Positions 10,565 through 19,089 of a stretch of 64,000 bases of DNA are shown here, one piece after another. Position numbers and translations under genes: made by a program. This DNA comes from Myxococcales bacterium. Lineage in GTDB: Bacteria > Myxococcota_A > Polyangia > Haliangiales > Haliangiaceae. Where the stretch lies: assembly GCA_016720595.1 (NCBI GenBank), contig JADKKI010000023.1, forward strand, positions 139,519-203,518, in the 5' to 3' direction. Position 1 is the stretch's first letter. Each line of letters starts with the position of its first letter. The notes beneath the pieces are model-generated. The model was given only the letters and a program-made list of their open reading frames with translations. It had not been told where the DNA came from and searched no databases.

Positions 10565-11752
10565 ATGAGGCACAACCAGCTGCTCGCCGTCGCCCTGGCC
10601 GTCGGCACCACGGCCTGCGCCACCGAGACCGTTCCCGACGAGCTCTCCGGCGAGACCGGCGATGGGGAGGCTGGCAAGGCCGACACTGGCGGCACGTTCA
10701 CGTACTGGCAGGTCGAGCTCGCCGGTGACGGCTACCGCGTGTCGCGTGCGAACCGCGCCGTCACCGAGTGCGGAGATGGCACTCGGGGCGAGAGCTGCGA
10801 CGTCGCGTCCCTCGATCTGGCCGGCACCGCGCTGCCCGCCTCGGTCGCCACGGGTTACGAGGATCGGTTGCGGGCCGGCGGCGCCCTCCTCCTGCGCGGG
10901 GAGCTGGGCCCGGAGCGGCCGGGGCTCACGTACGCGCGTCTCGCCAAGCTCGCGGGACCCGCGATCGCGAGCGCGGACCTCGCCCCGGCGTTGCCTCCGA
11001 CCGCCCCGAGCATCCACGTCGGCGACGAGAGCGGCCCTGACTGCCTGTACGCGCGGTTGTTCGTCCAGGACGTTGACGTCGACACCGCGGAGCTCACCGT
11101 GACGCCTACCCCGGCGGGCACGCTCGCGTTCCGGGGGCGCTTCGGCGGCGTCTCGATTCCCTCGACCACGGAGCACGCGATCTCGTGCGTCAACGGCACC
11201 TCGCAGCTCACCATCCGTGTGACCACGCTCGTCGCGACTGGCACGCTGACCGTGAACGCGGACGGTTCGATCGCGATCGCCGACACGAGCTACCAGCTGG
11301 ACGGCGTCACCTACGACTCGGCGAACCCGCCGCCTGCGGCGATCTACGACCTGTTGTTCAGCAGGCCCGCGGCGATCGGCACCATCGTGACCTCGTCGGT
11401 CGCCCTCGCGCTCGCACCGCGCCTCGCGACCAACCAGCACGCACGCGCACTCGCCGCCACCGAGGTGTGGCTGCCCGGCTCGGTCGATGCCACCGACCTC
11501 TCAGGCGTGTTCGTGCTCGCGAAGCAAGACGGCACCAGGATCCTCGAGCGCCGCATCAACTCGACGCGCTTCGCGTCGATCGACGAGCTCGACCTCGCGG
11601 CGTCGGGCGCGACCGGAGAGGATGTCGCGCGGGCGACCGCGGCGTTGGGCGGCGACGGCGTGCTCGTCGTCGGCTACCGCTACACGGACGGCGCAAAGCA
11701 CGGCCGCGCGGCCAACCAGTTCTGGACCAAGGCGCCGGTTCCCCTCCACTGA
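10565..11752 (+). CDS. Secreted lipoprotein, possibly DUF6748-like at its N-terminus
   Basis: 395 residues. The signal 'LLAVALAVGTTACA' ends in a lipobox Cys, so it is predicted to be lipidated. The mature N-terminus ('FTYWQVELAGDGYRVSRANR', then 'ECGDGTRGESCDVASLDLAGT') resembles a domain found in Myxococcota secreted proteins (DUF6748-like, a low-confidence recollection). The rest is beta-rich with no recognised motif. A 128-base gap separates it from the M48 gene. Function unknown. Confidence 0.7.
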   Translation: MRHNQLLAVALAVGTTACATETVPDELSGETGDGEAGKADTGGTFTYWQVELAGDGYRVSRANRAVTECGDGTRGESCDVASLDLAGTALPASVATGYEDRLRAGGALLLRGELGPERPGLTYARLAKLAGPAIASADLAPALPPTAPSIHVGDESGPDCLYARLFVQDVDVDTAELTVTPTPAGTLAFRGRFGGVSIPSTTEHAISCVNGTSQLTIRVTTLVATGTLTVNADGSIAIADTSYQLDGVTYDSANPPPAAIYDLLFSRPAAIGTIVTSSVALALAPRLATNQHARALAATEVWLPGSVDATDLSGVFVLAKQDGTRILERRINSTRFASIDELDLAASGATGEDVARATAALGGDGVLVVGYRYTDGAKHGRAANQFWTKAPVPLH

Positions 11753-11798
11753 GGCGGCGGCTCCTGCGCCTGGCGGGACGAGCCGGCTGAGCAGCCAC

Positions 11799-12218
11799 TT
11801 AGCGCCGCCTGGGGCTCGCCGCGGGTCTCTTGCGAGCCGCCAACTTGGACGCTCGCCGGGCTGGCGGCATCGACACGATCGCGTGTGCATCGACCAGCAG
11901 CTTGCGCAGCGCGCCGATCTTGATCGCCGGGAGGCGCACGAGGACGGCCGGGAAGCCGTTGTAGTGAGGCTCGGTGAAGAACACCCCGGGGTCGCCGGCG
12001 ATCAATAGTTGCTTCTCGATCTCGTTGCGCACGCGAACTGCGAGCACTTTCCGATTCTCGACGCGTGCACGCTTTGGGTCGATGCGCTCCTTCCAGCTCC
12101 ACGCAAAGCCCTTCGCCTTGCCTGTGGGAACCGTGATCCCGAACCCCAGTCCGGGACTGCCCTCGTGTGTGTTCGGAAGCGCCATCGCGATCCGCCGCAC
12201 ATCCGCCTCGGTCGCCAT
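11799..12218 (-). CDS. MmcQ/YjbR-family protein
   Basis: 139 residues. The pattern 'ALPNTHEGSPGLGFGI', 'KGFAWSWKER', 'FFTEPHYNGFPAVLVRL' and a basic C-terminal tail fits the MmcQ/YjbR family, a small fold with a proposed DNA-binding surface. It is cytoplasmic. The terminal 20 residues are Arg/Ala/Pro-rich. It is 3 bases downstream of a secreted-protein gene on the same strand. Biological role unknown. Confidence 0.8.
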   Translation of the reverse strand: MATEADVRRIAMALPNTHEGSPGLGFGITVPTGKAKGFAWSWKERIDPKRARVENRKVLAVRVRNEIEKQLLIAGDPGVFFTEPHYNGFPAVLVRLPAIKIGALRKLLVDAHAIVSMPPARRASKLAARKRPAASPRRR

Positions 12219-12221
12219 CGG

Positions 12222-12722
12222 CTATCTGAGCCGATGCTTGATCGGCTTGCGCTTCGGCGCCTTGGGCGGGCTCGCAGCCTCGACATCCGCGGCGGCGGCG
12301 TCGAGCGTGGCACCCGCCGCGAACAGCCCGAGCACGGCGAGAGGCGATCCGTCGAACCCGGCCACGACCTCTCCCGCGAGCGTGGCTCCCGCTGCCCCTG
12401 CCTCGAGCTTGGCGGCGCGCCCGTTCCCCGACCACCGGCCGATGCTCCACGGCATCAGCAGCAGATCGGGATCGCGGTTGGTCTGGCCGCCGGCGACCAT
12501 GTCCGTGGCCACGCGCGTGGCCTCGTCGCGGAGCGAGTGCGGTGGTGCCAGCCTGGGCGGCGGATCTGTCACGGGACTCGGGACCTGCGTGGGGACCGGC
12601 GACGCGACCGCCGAGCTCGGTGCGGTCATACCGGCGGGCCTCGGCGCTGGCGCTGGATCTGCTGACGCGAGCGCTGTCGCGGAGGCGAGGATCATTGCGA
12701 GCCGGATCACCATGACCTTCAT
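12222..12722 (-). CDS. Secreted Ala/Pro-rich protein of unknown function
   Basis: 166 residues from ATG 12722 (MKVMVIRLAMILASATALASA), giving a Sec signal peptide cut near 'ALASA-DP'. The mature part begins with a Pro/Ala-rich stretch, then 'NRDPDLLLMPWSIGRW' and a Gly/Ala-rich helix-like region, and ends in a basic tail. No family was recognised. A longer frame upstream is rejected because the signal peptide starts at the internal Met. Confidence 0.55.
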   Translation of the reverse strand: MKVMVIRLAMILASATALASADPAPAPRPAGMTAPSSAVASPVPTQVPSPVTDPPPRLAPPHSLRDEATRVATDMVAGGQTNRDPDLLLMPWSIGRWSGNGRAAKLEAGAAGATLAGEVVAGFDGSPLAVLGLFAAGATLDAAAADVEAASPPKAPKRKPIKHRLR

Positions 12723-12783
12723 GATCTCTCCGGACGGAGATCTGTGGAGGGATTTCACGCGATCCTCACCTGCACCAGATTCC

Positions 12784-13425
12784 CTACGGCTTCTGCACGG
12801 CGTAGCGGACGTGGGTGGCACGCGGCGACGCGATGGTCTCGACGAGCTCGATGCCGACGTCTCGGCCGCTGTCTGCGAACAGCCGCGTCCCGCCGCCGAA
12901 CATCACCGGCGAGATCGCGAGCCCGAACTCGTCGACGAGCCCGGCGCGTAGGTACTGCTGGATGACGTCCGCGCCGCCCGAGATGCGGATGTCGCGCTCG
13001 CCCACCACCGCGCGGGCCTGGCGAAGCGCGCTCTCGATGCCGTCGTTGACGAAGTGGAACGTCGTGCCGCCCGGCCGCACCCACGGCTCGCGCACCTCGG
13101 AGGTCAGCACGAACACGGGCGTGTGAAACGGCGCCTCCTCGGGCCACATCCGCTCGCCGAGGTCGAACATGCGCTTGCCCATGATGCTGACGCCGGTGCG
13201 CCCGAACGTGTGCTCGGCGATCTGATGGTCGATGCCGGTCTCGCCACCGTCGCCGAGCTTCAACATGTTCTGGAAGAAGCGCGTCGGGAGGAACCAGCTG
13301 TGGAGCTTGCCCCACTGCGCCCCCCAGCCCTCGTGGGTCGGGTCGCCAGCGTGCTTTAAGTCCATGCCGGGAGGGACGAGATATCCATCGAGTGAAACGC
13401 TGACGAGAAAGAACACCTTGCTCAT
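12784..13425 (-). CDS. Dihydrofolate-reductase/RibD-C-like oxidoreductase
   Basis: 213 residues. 'MSKVFFLVSVSLDGYL' at the N-terminus, 'GVSIMGKRMFDLGE', 'VFVLTSEVREPW', 'DIRISGGADVIQQYL' and 'GLVDEFGLAISPVMFGGG' are the usual landmarks of the RibD C-terminal/dihydrofolate reductase-like family. It probably reduces a pyrimidine- or pteridine-like substrate with NADPH, but the family is diverse and the substrate is not known. There is no signal peptide. It is monocistronic as far as can be seen. Confidence 0.85.
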   Translation of the reverse strand: MSKVFFLVSVSLDGYLVPPGMDLKHAGDPTHEGWGAQWGKLHSWFLPTRFFQNMLKLGDGGETGIDHQIAEHTFGRTGVSIMGKRMFDLGERMWPEEAPFHTPVFVLTSEVREPWVRPGGTTFHFVNDGIESALRQARAVVGERDIRISGGADVIQQYLRAGLVDEFGLAISPVMFGGGTRLFADSGRDVGIELVETIASPRATHVRYAVQKP

Positions 13426-13543
13426 GTGTACGGCCCTTCTACGGTGTGGTGTGGGTGGTGAAACGGTGGTCGCGCGCGCCAGTCATCGGTCCCCGAGCGA
13501 CAATGAGCGAAGAAGCTCCGCGCGCGTTTGGCCGTCGTCGCGA

Positions 13544-14602
13544 CTACTTGTTGTCGGTGAACGCGATCGCGCCCACGCCGAACAGCACACCGCCGGTCTT
13601 CACGCCGTCCATGTCCTGGTACGACGCGCCGAGCTGATACTTCGACCACAGGTTGAGCAGCAGCTGAGCGTGATAGGCCTCGAAGCCCAGCGGGAGATCG
13701 TAGGTGGCGTCGACCGCCGGATCGTCGGGGTCCACACCCGGCGACTTTGCACCGCCGGTGTATCGCCATCCCGCGCCGACGTTGACCGCCAATCCGAACG
13801 CGTGGTGACGGACCCCGAACATCGCCACCGCCGGCGCGTACTTGCGCGACTCGAGCAGGCCGCCGTAGTGGATGCCCCAGCCGACGCCGAGGTATGCGGT
13901 GCGGCTGCGCACGCCGAAGCCGAGATCGAAGCCGATCCAGCCAGCGGCGCCGCCGTTGGAGTAGCCGCCGAGCTCGGCGTTCATCGCAACCATGGCGCCC
14001 GCGTTGGCGACGCCGACGACGTTGGTCATCGATCCCTGCACGGTGAAGCCGCCACCGCCCGCGTCATCGGTACCGGCGTAGACGTGGCCACCGAGCGAGT
14101 ACATCTTGGTGCCGGGGAGGGCGAGGAAGAACGCCGGCACGCCCGCGACGATGCGGAACGGGTTCTCGCTGCGCTCGCGCTCGACCTGGGCGTACGCGGC
14201 GGCGACCACCGCGGGCGGGTACGTCGCGAGCTGGGCATCGATCCGATCGATCTCCGCCGCGTATCCCGGGTTGTCCGAGGCGGCTCTGCTCATCCGCCAC
14301 TTCGCCGACGCGCTGACCCCTCCGCCCTGGGTCGACGTCGACATCGTCGTGGTCTCGATTCGGTTCCCCGCCGTGTCGGTCCGGGTCGACACTGCGGTCG
14401 ACACCGCGGTGCCGCGCTCGGCGTCGTCCGCGCGCGGGTTGTAGACGCTGTCGTCGAGGTTGACCCCGATCTTGGCGAGGAGCAGCACCTTCCTGCGGAC
14501 GAGCTCCACGGCCGCGGATGTTGGGTCGGCGACCGCCACCGACGTGCCGATGCTAACGAGGGCGATGAGAGAGAAGCAGCCCGGAAAGCGCGACATCGTC
14601 AC
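13544..14602 (-). CDS. Secreted, possibly barrel-forming envelope protein of unknown function
   Basis: 352 residues with a Sec signal ('FPGCFSLIALVSIGTSVAVA'). An N-terminal charged/helical part (30-145) contains a Thr/Ser-rich stretch, and from about 150 onward the sequence is Gly-rich and beta-like ('GGAAGWIGFDLGFGVRSRTAYL', 'HAFGLAVNVGAGWRYTGG'), suggesting a porous or barrel outer-membrane domain. The last residues 'GGVLFGVGAIAFTDNK' lack the typical terminal aromatic. A second Met at residue 3 could be the start. No family was identified. Confidence 0.6.
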   Translation of the reverse strand: MTMSRFPGCFSLIALVSIGTSVAVADPTSAAVELVRRKVLLLAKIGVNLDDSVYNPRADDAERGTAVSTAVSTRTDTAGNRIETTTMSTSTQGGGVSASAKWRMSRAASDNPGYAAEIDRIDAQLATYPPAVVAAAYAQVERERSENPFRIVAGVPAFFLALPGTKMYSLGGHVYAGTDDAGGGGFTVQGSMTNVVGVANAGAMVAMNAELGGYSNGGAAGWIGFDLGFGVRSRTAYLGVGWGIHYGGLLESRKYAPAVAMFGVRHHAFGLAVNVGAGWRYTGGAKSPGVDPDDPAVDATYDLPLGFEAYHAQLLLNLWSKYQLGASYQDMDGVKTGGVLFGVGAIAFTDNK

Positions 14603-14650
14603 TCCTGCACTTGTAGTTGTCGGTTCGGGTCGGTAGCGAGGCCACCGGGA

Positions 14651-15028
14651 TCAGTTGATCCCGTAGCAGCCGGAGATCTCGGTCGCACCCTTCTTCGCCT
14701 GAAGCTTCCCCCACAGCTCGCACTTGAGCTTCACGTTGAAGCACATGGCGTGGTTCGCTCCATCCTTCTTGTAGGTCATGCACTCCGCGGGTCCGGGAGG
14801 AGGGCTGCAGCTGCTGATGTTGGCGCCGTTGGTGTTCGTCGCCGCGTTGCACGCCTCCTTGGTGCGATAGCAGATGTCCGCCAGATCACCCCGGTCCTCG
14901 CAGAGCCAGCCGCTGCCCATCGGCCCGGGGACCACCGGGATGTTGAGCGCAACCAGTACGGGCGTCGACGCCCCGCACGCGACCAGACCGAACACCACGA
15001 GGACCAACGCGCATGAATGCTTCAGCAT
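14651..15028 (-). CDS. Small cysteine-rich lipoprotein
   Basis: 125 residues. Signal and lipobox 'LVVFGLVACG' predict lipidation at C18. The mature protein has about nine cysteines, probably disulphide-bonded, and a 'NVKLKCELWGKLQAKKG' tail that echoes the 'TKVHCDLYGELRSEYKSG' tail of the lipoprotein at 26.0-26.5 kb, suggesting a small paralogous family. 48 bases separate its stop from the start of the neighbouring envelope-protein gene on the same strand. Function unknown. Confidence 0.65.
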   Translation of the reverse strand: MLKHSCALVLVVFGLVACGASTPVLVALNIPVVPGPMGSGWLCEDRGDLADICYRTKEACNAATNTNGANISSCSPPPGPAECMTYKKDGANHAMCFNVKLKCELWGKLQAKKGATEISGCYGIN

Positions 15029-15049
15029 CGCCCGAAGTTATCACGGGGC

Positions 15050-15143
15050 ATCGCTCGAGGCCGAGTCGCACGAACAGGACCGCGATGATCACGGTCGCGA
15101 AAATCTCGAAGAAGCCTTCGGCCCAGAGGTGGACGACCCGGCG
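15050..15143 (-). pseudogene. Relic of a NorB/haem-copper-oxidase-like subunit I gene
   Basis: On the minus strand the stretch reads 'VVHLWAEGFFEIFATVII', then 'AVLFVRLGLER'. This strongly resembles a transmembrane segment of nitric-oxide-reductase/cbb3-type subunit I ('VVHLWVEG...'). Only about 30 codons are recognisable. The flanking sequence in the same frame is Arg-rich junk upstream and unrelated downstream, and there is no start. It lies between the Cys-rich lipoprotein and the ice-binding-like gene and is best read as a leftover fragment. Confidence 0.5.
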
Positions 15144-15220
15144 CCTGCGACGACGCCCATGCGACGAGGGCGGCGAGGGCGAAGCAGCGCACGCCGCCTG
15201 ATGTCACGGCTCCAGCCAAA

Positions 15221-16066
15221 TCAGGGCGCGGTCACGGCGTTGTTGTCGAGTGCGATGAGCGACTGCGCGAACGCACGGCCGTGCATCGAGGCCGTGGTCT
15301 GCAAGGTGATCGCGGTCTTCGAGAGGATGATGCCTTCGAAGTGCGAGCTGGCGTGGATCGTCACGCCGCCGGCGACCTGCCAGAAGATGTGTCTGGCCTG
15401 CGCACCGCCGCTGAGCGTGACCTGCTTGGCGCTGCTCAGATCCAGGTCATTCGAGATCTGGAAGATCCAGACATCGTTTGCGCCACCCGCGATCGTCACG
15501 TCGGTCGGGATGGTGACGTTGGTGCCCCACTTGTAGAGGCCGGGGGCGAGCGTCTGGCCGCCGAGATTGCCGCTGCCGAGGTTCAAGAAATCAGGATTCG
15601 TACGGCCGGCCGCGTCGGTGTAGGCCGTCTCCATGGCGAGGACGGCGGTGGTCAGGCTGGAAGGCGTCGGGCTGGCGAAGTTGCTTGCGTAGACCTTGGC
15701 GGGCGAGACCACGGACGCCGACGTCGAGAACACGTTCGAGGCATCGGCCACGAGCGAGAAGCCGGTGATGAAGCTCGCAGCCGCCGGGCTCAGGCCAAGG
15801 TTTCCGCCGCTGATCGACGAGCCGGTGACGTTCGTGATTCCGGTCTTCGCGAGGAGCACGAAGCTGCCCGACGACGCCACGTCCGTCGGCGATCCGAGGT
15901 CGATCGGCGCCGGTCCGAGCCCCATCGGGTTGGGCGGGTTGTGCATGGCGTCCGCGCCAGTGACCGCGCCGTCGACACCATTCGAGTCGCTGCCGCACGC
16001 GGCGGCGAGCAAGACGGCGGACGAGAGCAGCACGGTTCGAGACAGCAAATCTAACGACTGGCGCAT
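15221..16066 (-). CDS. Ice-binding-like (DUF3494) secreted lipoprotein
   Basis: 281 residues. Lipobox 'SAVLLAAACGS' predicts a lipoprotein. After a linker, residues 55-281 fit the DUF3494 ice-binding/antifreeze-like beta-helix: 'LGSPTDVASSGSFVLLAKTGI', 'GNLGLSPAAASFITGF', 'AMETAYTDAAGRT', 'LAPGLYKWGTNVTIPTDVTI', 'DVWIFQISNDLDL', 'IFWQVAGGVTI' and 'FEGIILSKTAITLQTTASMHGR'. Family members bind ice or act as surface adhesins. Ice binding is not shown for this protein, and in non-polar bacteria the fold may serve another surface role. Confidence 0.88.
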   Translation of the reverse strand: MRQSLDLLSRTVLLSSAVLLAAACGSDSNGVDGAVTGADAMHNPPNPMGLGPAPIDLGSPTDVASSGSFVLLAKTGITNVTGSSISGGNLGLSPAAASFITGFSLVADASNVFSTSASVVSPAKVYASNFASPTPSSLTTAVLAMETAYTDAAGRTNPDFLNLGSGNLGGQTLAPGLYKWGTNVTIPTDVTIAGGANDVWIFQISNDLDLSSAKQVTLSGGAQARHIFWQVAGGVTIHASSHFEGIILSKTAITLQTTASMHGRAFAQSLIALDNNAVTAP

Positions 16067-16376
16067 GACGACTCCTGTAGGTGAAGGGACCCGGCCCGTC
16101 GCGATCGAGTGCGACGTGCGACGTGTTCTGAACGAACAAGACGAGCAGCCGAGCTACCCGTCACCCCGACCCGTGATTCAGCACGATTCGAGCCATTGAC
16201 CGGAGCGCATCGAGCGCACCCCACTGGCCGAGGACGAGGATCCAGGCTCCGGGATAAGCGAGGAGCGTGCGCCAGCGCCCCCACCGTGCGGTGGGGGAGC
16301 CCTTGCGTGCGCATTCGCACATGACATCGCCTAGCGGAAGCAGGGAGTCACGCCGGGCGCGCGCGCGCCTGTATCG
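16067..16376 (+). other. Intergenic stretch without a recognisable gene
   Basis: This interval lies upstream of the ice-binding-like gene and presumably contains its promoter. I see no coding-quality frame, repeat or clear terminator in it. Confidence 0.4.
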
Positions 16377-16574
16377 ATGTTCCGCGAGCTGGCGTCGAAG
16401 CTGGCCGGGATTCGACGGAGAGAGAGCCGAATGAAGATGACAGGGATCGAGGACGCCGGCCCGGTGAATCCGAGGGAGGTCAACGCGGTCGGCGTCCTGC
16501 TGGGCGACAAGAAGGCCGGGGCATTCAAGCTGGAAGTCGCTTGGATCAAGCGCGTCGACAAGGGTGAGCGCTGA
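16377..16574 (+). pseudogene. C-terminal scrap of a CIA30-like protein
   Basis: A short frame ends in 'VNAVGVLLGDKKAGAFKLEV' followed by 'AWIKRV'. This matches the C-terminal strand pair of CIA30-family proteins (complex I intermediate-associated protein 30-like carbohydrate-binding fold, which typically ends with a 'GILLADKQAGPFRLEID'-type segment). The first 18 codons look non-coding and the rest of the roughly 180-residue domain is missing. A gene remnant is therefore more likely than a 65-residue functional protein. Confidence 0.45.
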
Positions 16575-16580
16575 TCGAAG

Positions 16581-17456
16581 TCAGCGCGCGCTGGCCGAGC
16601 CCGAGACTGACGCCGACGCCTGCACACTGACGCTGATGCTGGCGTTGGCCTGCACCGCGCCGCGGGCGGCGACGTTCAATCGATCGGCGATGCAGACCAT
16701 CTGCGCGCCGAACTCCTTGGCCAGTGAGCCCATACCCTTTACCGCGCCCCCGGCCGAGCCGGCGAACGCGGTGGCCGACTTCAGCGCCAGCTTGGCTTTC
16801 GCGTTCGCCGTGAGCAACGCCGGCAGGCCGATCGCGACCGCCTTGGTAGCGCGCGTGAAGGCGCTGGCGTCGACCGCGACCGAGGTGTCACCCTGCACGT
16901 CTACCTTTGGCGGGGTGCACTGCGCGTCGAGGCTGGCGCTCGCCTGGCCCTGCGACTTGCACGCGCCGGCCGCCGATCCCGAGCTGCCGCTGGTGCCCGT
17001 GCTGCCGCTGCCCGAGCCCGAGCACTCCGCCGCGGCCTTGGCCGACACCGCCGCGTCGACGGTGCACGTGGCCGGCGTGTAGGTCACGACGGTCTTGCTC
17101 TTGGCCTTGGCGGTGACCTTGAGGCCGGCCTTGAGGGCGGTGGCGACCCGGCCGCAGACCGCCTTTGTGTTCCCCGCCGCTGACACCTTGAGCTCGCCCG
17201 CCATCTGCTTGCATGCGTCGGCCACCGACGCCTCGAGCGACGCGGCCGACTTCTGCATCCGCGCCGACGCGGCGATGAACGCCTCGATCCGCGCGCCGCC
17301 GTCGCCCTTCAGGCCCGTACAGCTGGTCGGATTGGCGGGCAGCTTGCCGACTCCGGGCAGCTTGTCGGGCATCTTGATGTCACCCAGCTGCGCGCTCGCG
17401 GTTCCCGCTAGCGCGACGGCCAAGACTCCGATCGAGGTCAGGATGTGCGTCTTCAA
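16581..17456 (-). CDS. Secreted Ala/Ser-rich helical protein of unknown function
   Basis: 291 residues with a clean Sec signal peptide (MKTHILTSIGVLAVALAGTASA). The mature protein is strongly Ala/Lys/Ser-rich with a Gly/Ser linker near 150-165, scattered cysteines and long amphipathic helices, ending in a repetitive Ser/Ala/Val stretch ('ISVSVQASASVSGSASA'). It is probably periplasmic or cell-surface. No family was recognised. Confidence 0.6.
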   Translation of the reverse strand: MKTHILTSIGVLAVALAGTASAQLGDIKMPDKLPGVGKLPANPTSCTGLKGDGGARIEAFIAASARMQKSAASLEASVADACKQMAGELKVSAAGNTKAVCGRVATALKAGLKVTAKAKSKTVVTYTPATCTVDAAVSAKAAAECSGSGSGSTGTSGSSGSAAGACKSQGQASASLDAQCTPPKVDVQGDTSVAVDASAFTRATKAVAIGLPALLTANAKAKLALKSATAFAGSAGGAVKGMGSLAKEFGAQMVCIADRLNVAARGAVQANASISVSVQASASVSGSASAR

Positions 17457-17607
17457 TGAATCCTCCTGAGCGGCAGACTACGATCTTCATGTCGCCGAAG
17501 AGGAGGCGAGGGCATCGGCGGACCCATAGACCCGACTCACACTCCGAGGGGAAGCCTCGCTCTCGCAGGCGGGTCTGGTCATGGCGCTTGGCTGATAGAG
17601 TGCCCTC

Positions 17608-19086
17608 ATGAAACGACTGGCAATGATTCTGCTCGTGGCGACAGCGTGCAAGGGCGGCGACAAGACCGCCTCGTCCAGCGGTGGCCCATCCAAGAGCGAT
17701 GGCAAGGGAGGATGCGAGACCACGGCTGCCAGGCCCGCGGAGCTCGTCGCCGGCAAGGCGCCGCAGCTGCTCGCGCCGCTCGATAAGCTGTCGCTCGGAA
17801 TGTCGCGCGCTGACGCCGCCAAGGCGTGCCCGAACTTCTTTCAGGGAGAGGACGGCAAGAAGACCGGAACATTCAGCGTCGGCGAAATCGTCGGCAAGTT
17901 CGGTGACTCCTACGCACAGGCGCGGCTCGAATTCGTGAACGACAAGCTCGATGCCGTTTCGTTCTCGCTTCCCGCTGAGATCGCCGACGCACTCACTGCC
18001 GCGTGGGGCGCCCCCAAGACCTCGAGCGGCAGCAAGCCGGCACACGCATGGGTCGACGACGCATCCGGCATGCGCGGCATCCTCGAGCCCGCCGAGTCCG
18101 ACGGTCGCCGCCAGCTGGTGGTCTCGAAGTTCGTCCCGCTCGCCGCGTTCTTCGAACCCGAGAACAAAGCGATCGCGTGGAAGCCGCAGGACGTACTCGG
18201 CAAGCAGCCTGCCGACATTGCGAAGGCGCTCCCTCAGTACGTCAAGGTCGAGAAGACCAGCGCGGCGGTGAAAGCCAAGACGGACGAGATGATGGCCGAC
18301 ATGAAGAAGGACATGGAGAAGATGGGCGTCAACACGACGCGCGACCCCAATATGCCCGAGTTCGAGCTGCCGGCCTCGCCGTTCTCCTCCAACACGACCA
18401 CGCAGGTCATCCTCCACACGAACGACAACGGCACGGTGCGCAGCTACGGCGTATGGTTCCGCACGTCGTCGCTGTCCCCGCAGTACGGCTGGCCGACCCA
18501 ATCCGAGGACATCATCAAGAAGCTCGACGAGGTGTACGGCGCGCACAAGGTCGTGCGCGAGACGCTCGGTGACCGCTGGACGTGGTTCGACGCCAAGCGC
18601 GGCGTCCGCGCATCGACGCGCAAGGACAAGCCCGAGGACTTCGATCTCGATTATGTCAAGTACCTGCCGCTCGCGAACCTGTTCGGCGCGCCCGGACCGG
18701 TGTGGGGCTTCGAGAAGCCCGAGCGCCCGCTGATGGGCGCGACGCCCGACGAGATCGATGCGACTTACGGCAAGGACTTCGTCGTCAAGCGCGACGACAA
18801 GAACGGGACGCTGACCATGGCGTTGCCTCCGACCGACTACGACGGCGACACCGCGATCACGAACATCCTCATGTTCGTGAAGGGCGGCAAGGTCACCCAG
18901 TGGAACATGCATATCCCGTTCGACAACTTCGACGCCGCGCGTGGCGAATACGAGGCCGCGCTCGCCACGAAGTTCGGCAAGGCGAAGAAGGCCCCGCGCG
19001 ATCACTTCCTCTTCGGCAAGGAGCCGACCGTCGACGCCGAGTACAGCAAGTACACGAACGAGCTCGACATCGAAGTGACGAAGTAG
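17608..19086 (+). CDS. Large secreted lipoprotein of unknown function with two related halves
   Basis: 492 residues. A short signal with Cys at residue 14 ('MKRLAMILLVATACKGG') predicts lipidation. The mature protein contains repeated features: 'DKLSLGMSRADAAKACPNFF', 'ALTAAWGAPK' and later 'LMGATPDEIDATYGKDF', 'ALATKFGKAKKAP'. These resemble internal duplication of a module in which an 'xLGMtxxxa...ypg' start is followed by a beta-sandwich, as in other periplasmic proteins. There is no enzymatic motif. It converges with the Gly-rich gene, whose stop is 3 bases away. Confidence 0.65.
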   Translation: MKRLAMILLVATACKGGDKTASSSGGPSKSDGKGGCETTAARPAELVAGKAPQLLAPLDKLSLGMSRADAAKACPNFFQGEDGKKTGTFSVGEIVGKFGDSYAQARLEFVNDKLDAVSFSLPAEIADALTAAWGAPKTSSGSKPAHAWVDDASGMRGILEPAESDGRRQLVVSKFVPLAAFFEPENKAIAWKPQDVLGKQPADIAKALPQYVKVEKTSAAVKAKTDEMMADMKKDMEKMGVNTTRDPNMPEFELPASPFSSNTTTQVILHTNDNGTVRSYGVWFRTSSLSPQYGWPTQSEDIIKKLDEVYGAHKVVRETLGDRWTWFDAKRGVRASTRKDKPEDFDLDYVKYLPLANLFGAPGPVWGFEKPERPLMGATPDEIDATYGKDFVVKRDDKNGTLTMALPPTDYDGDTAITNILMFVKGGKVTQWNMHIPFDNFDAARGEYEAALATKFGKAKKAPRDHFLFGKEPTVDAEYSKYTNELDIEVTK

Positions 19087-19089
19087 CGC

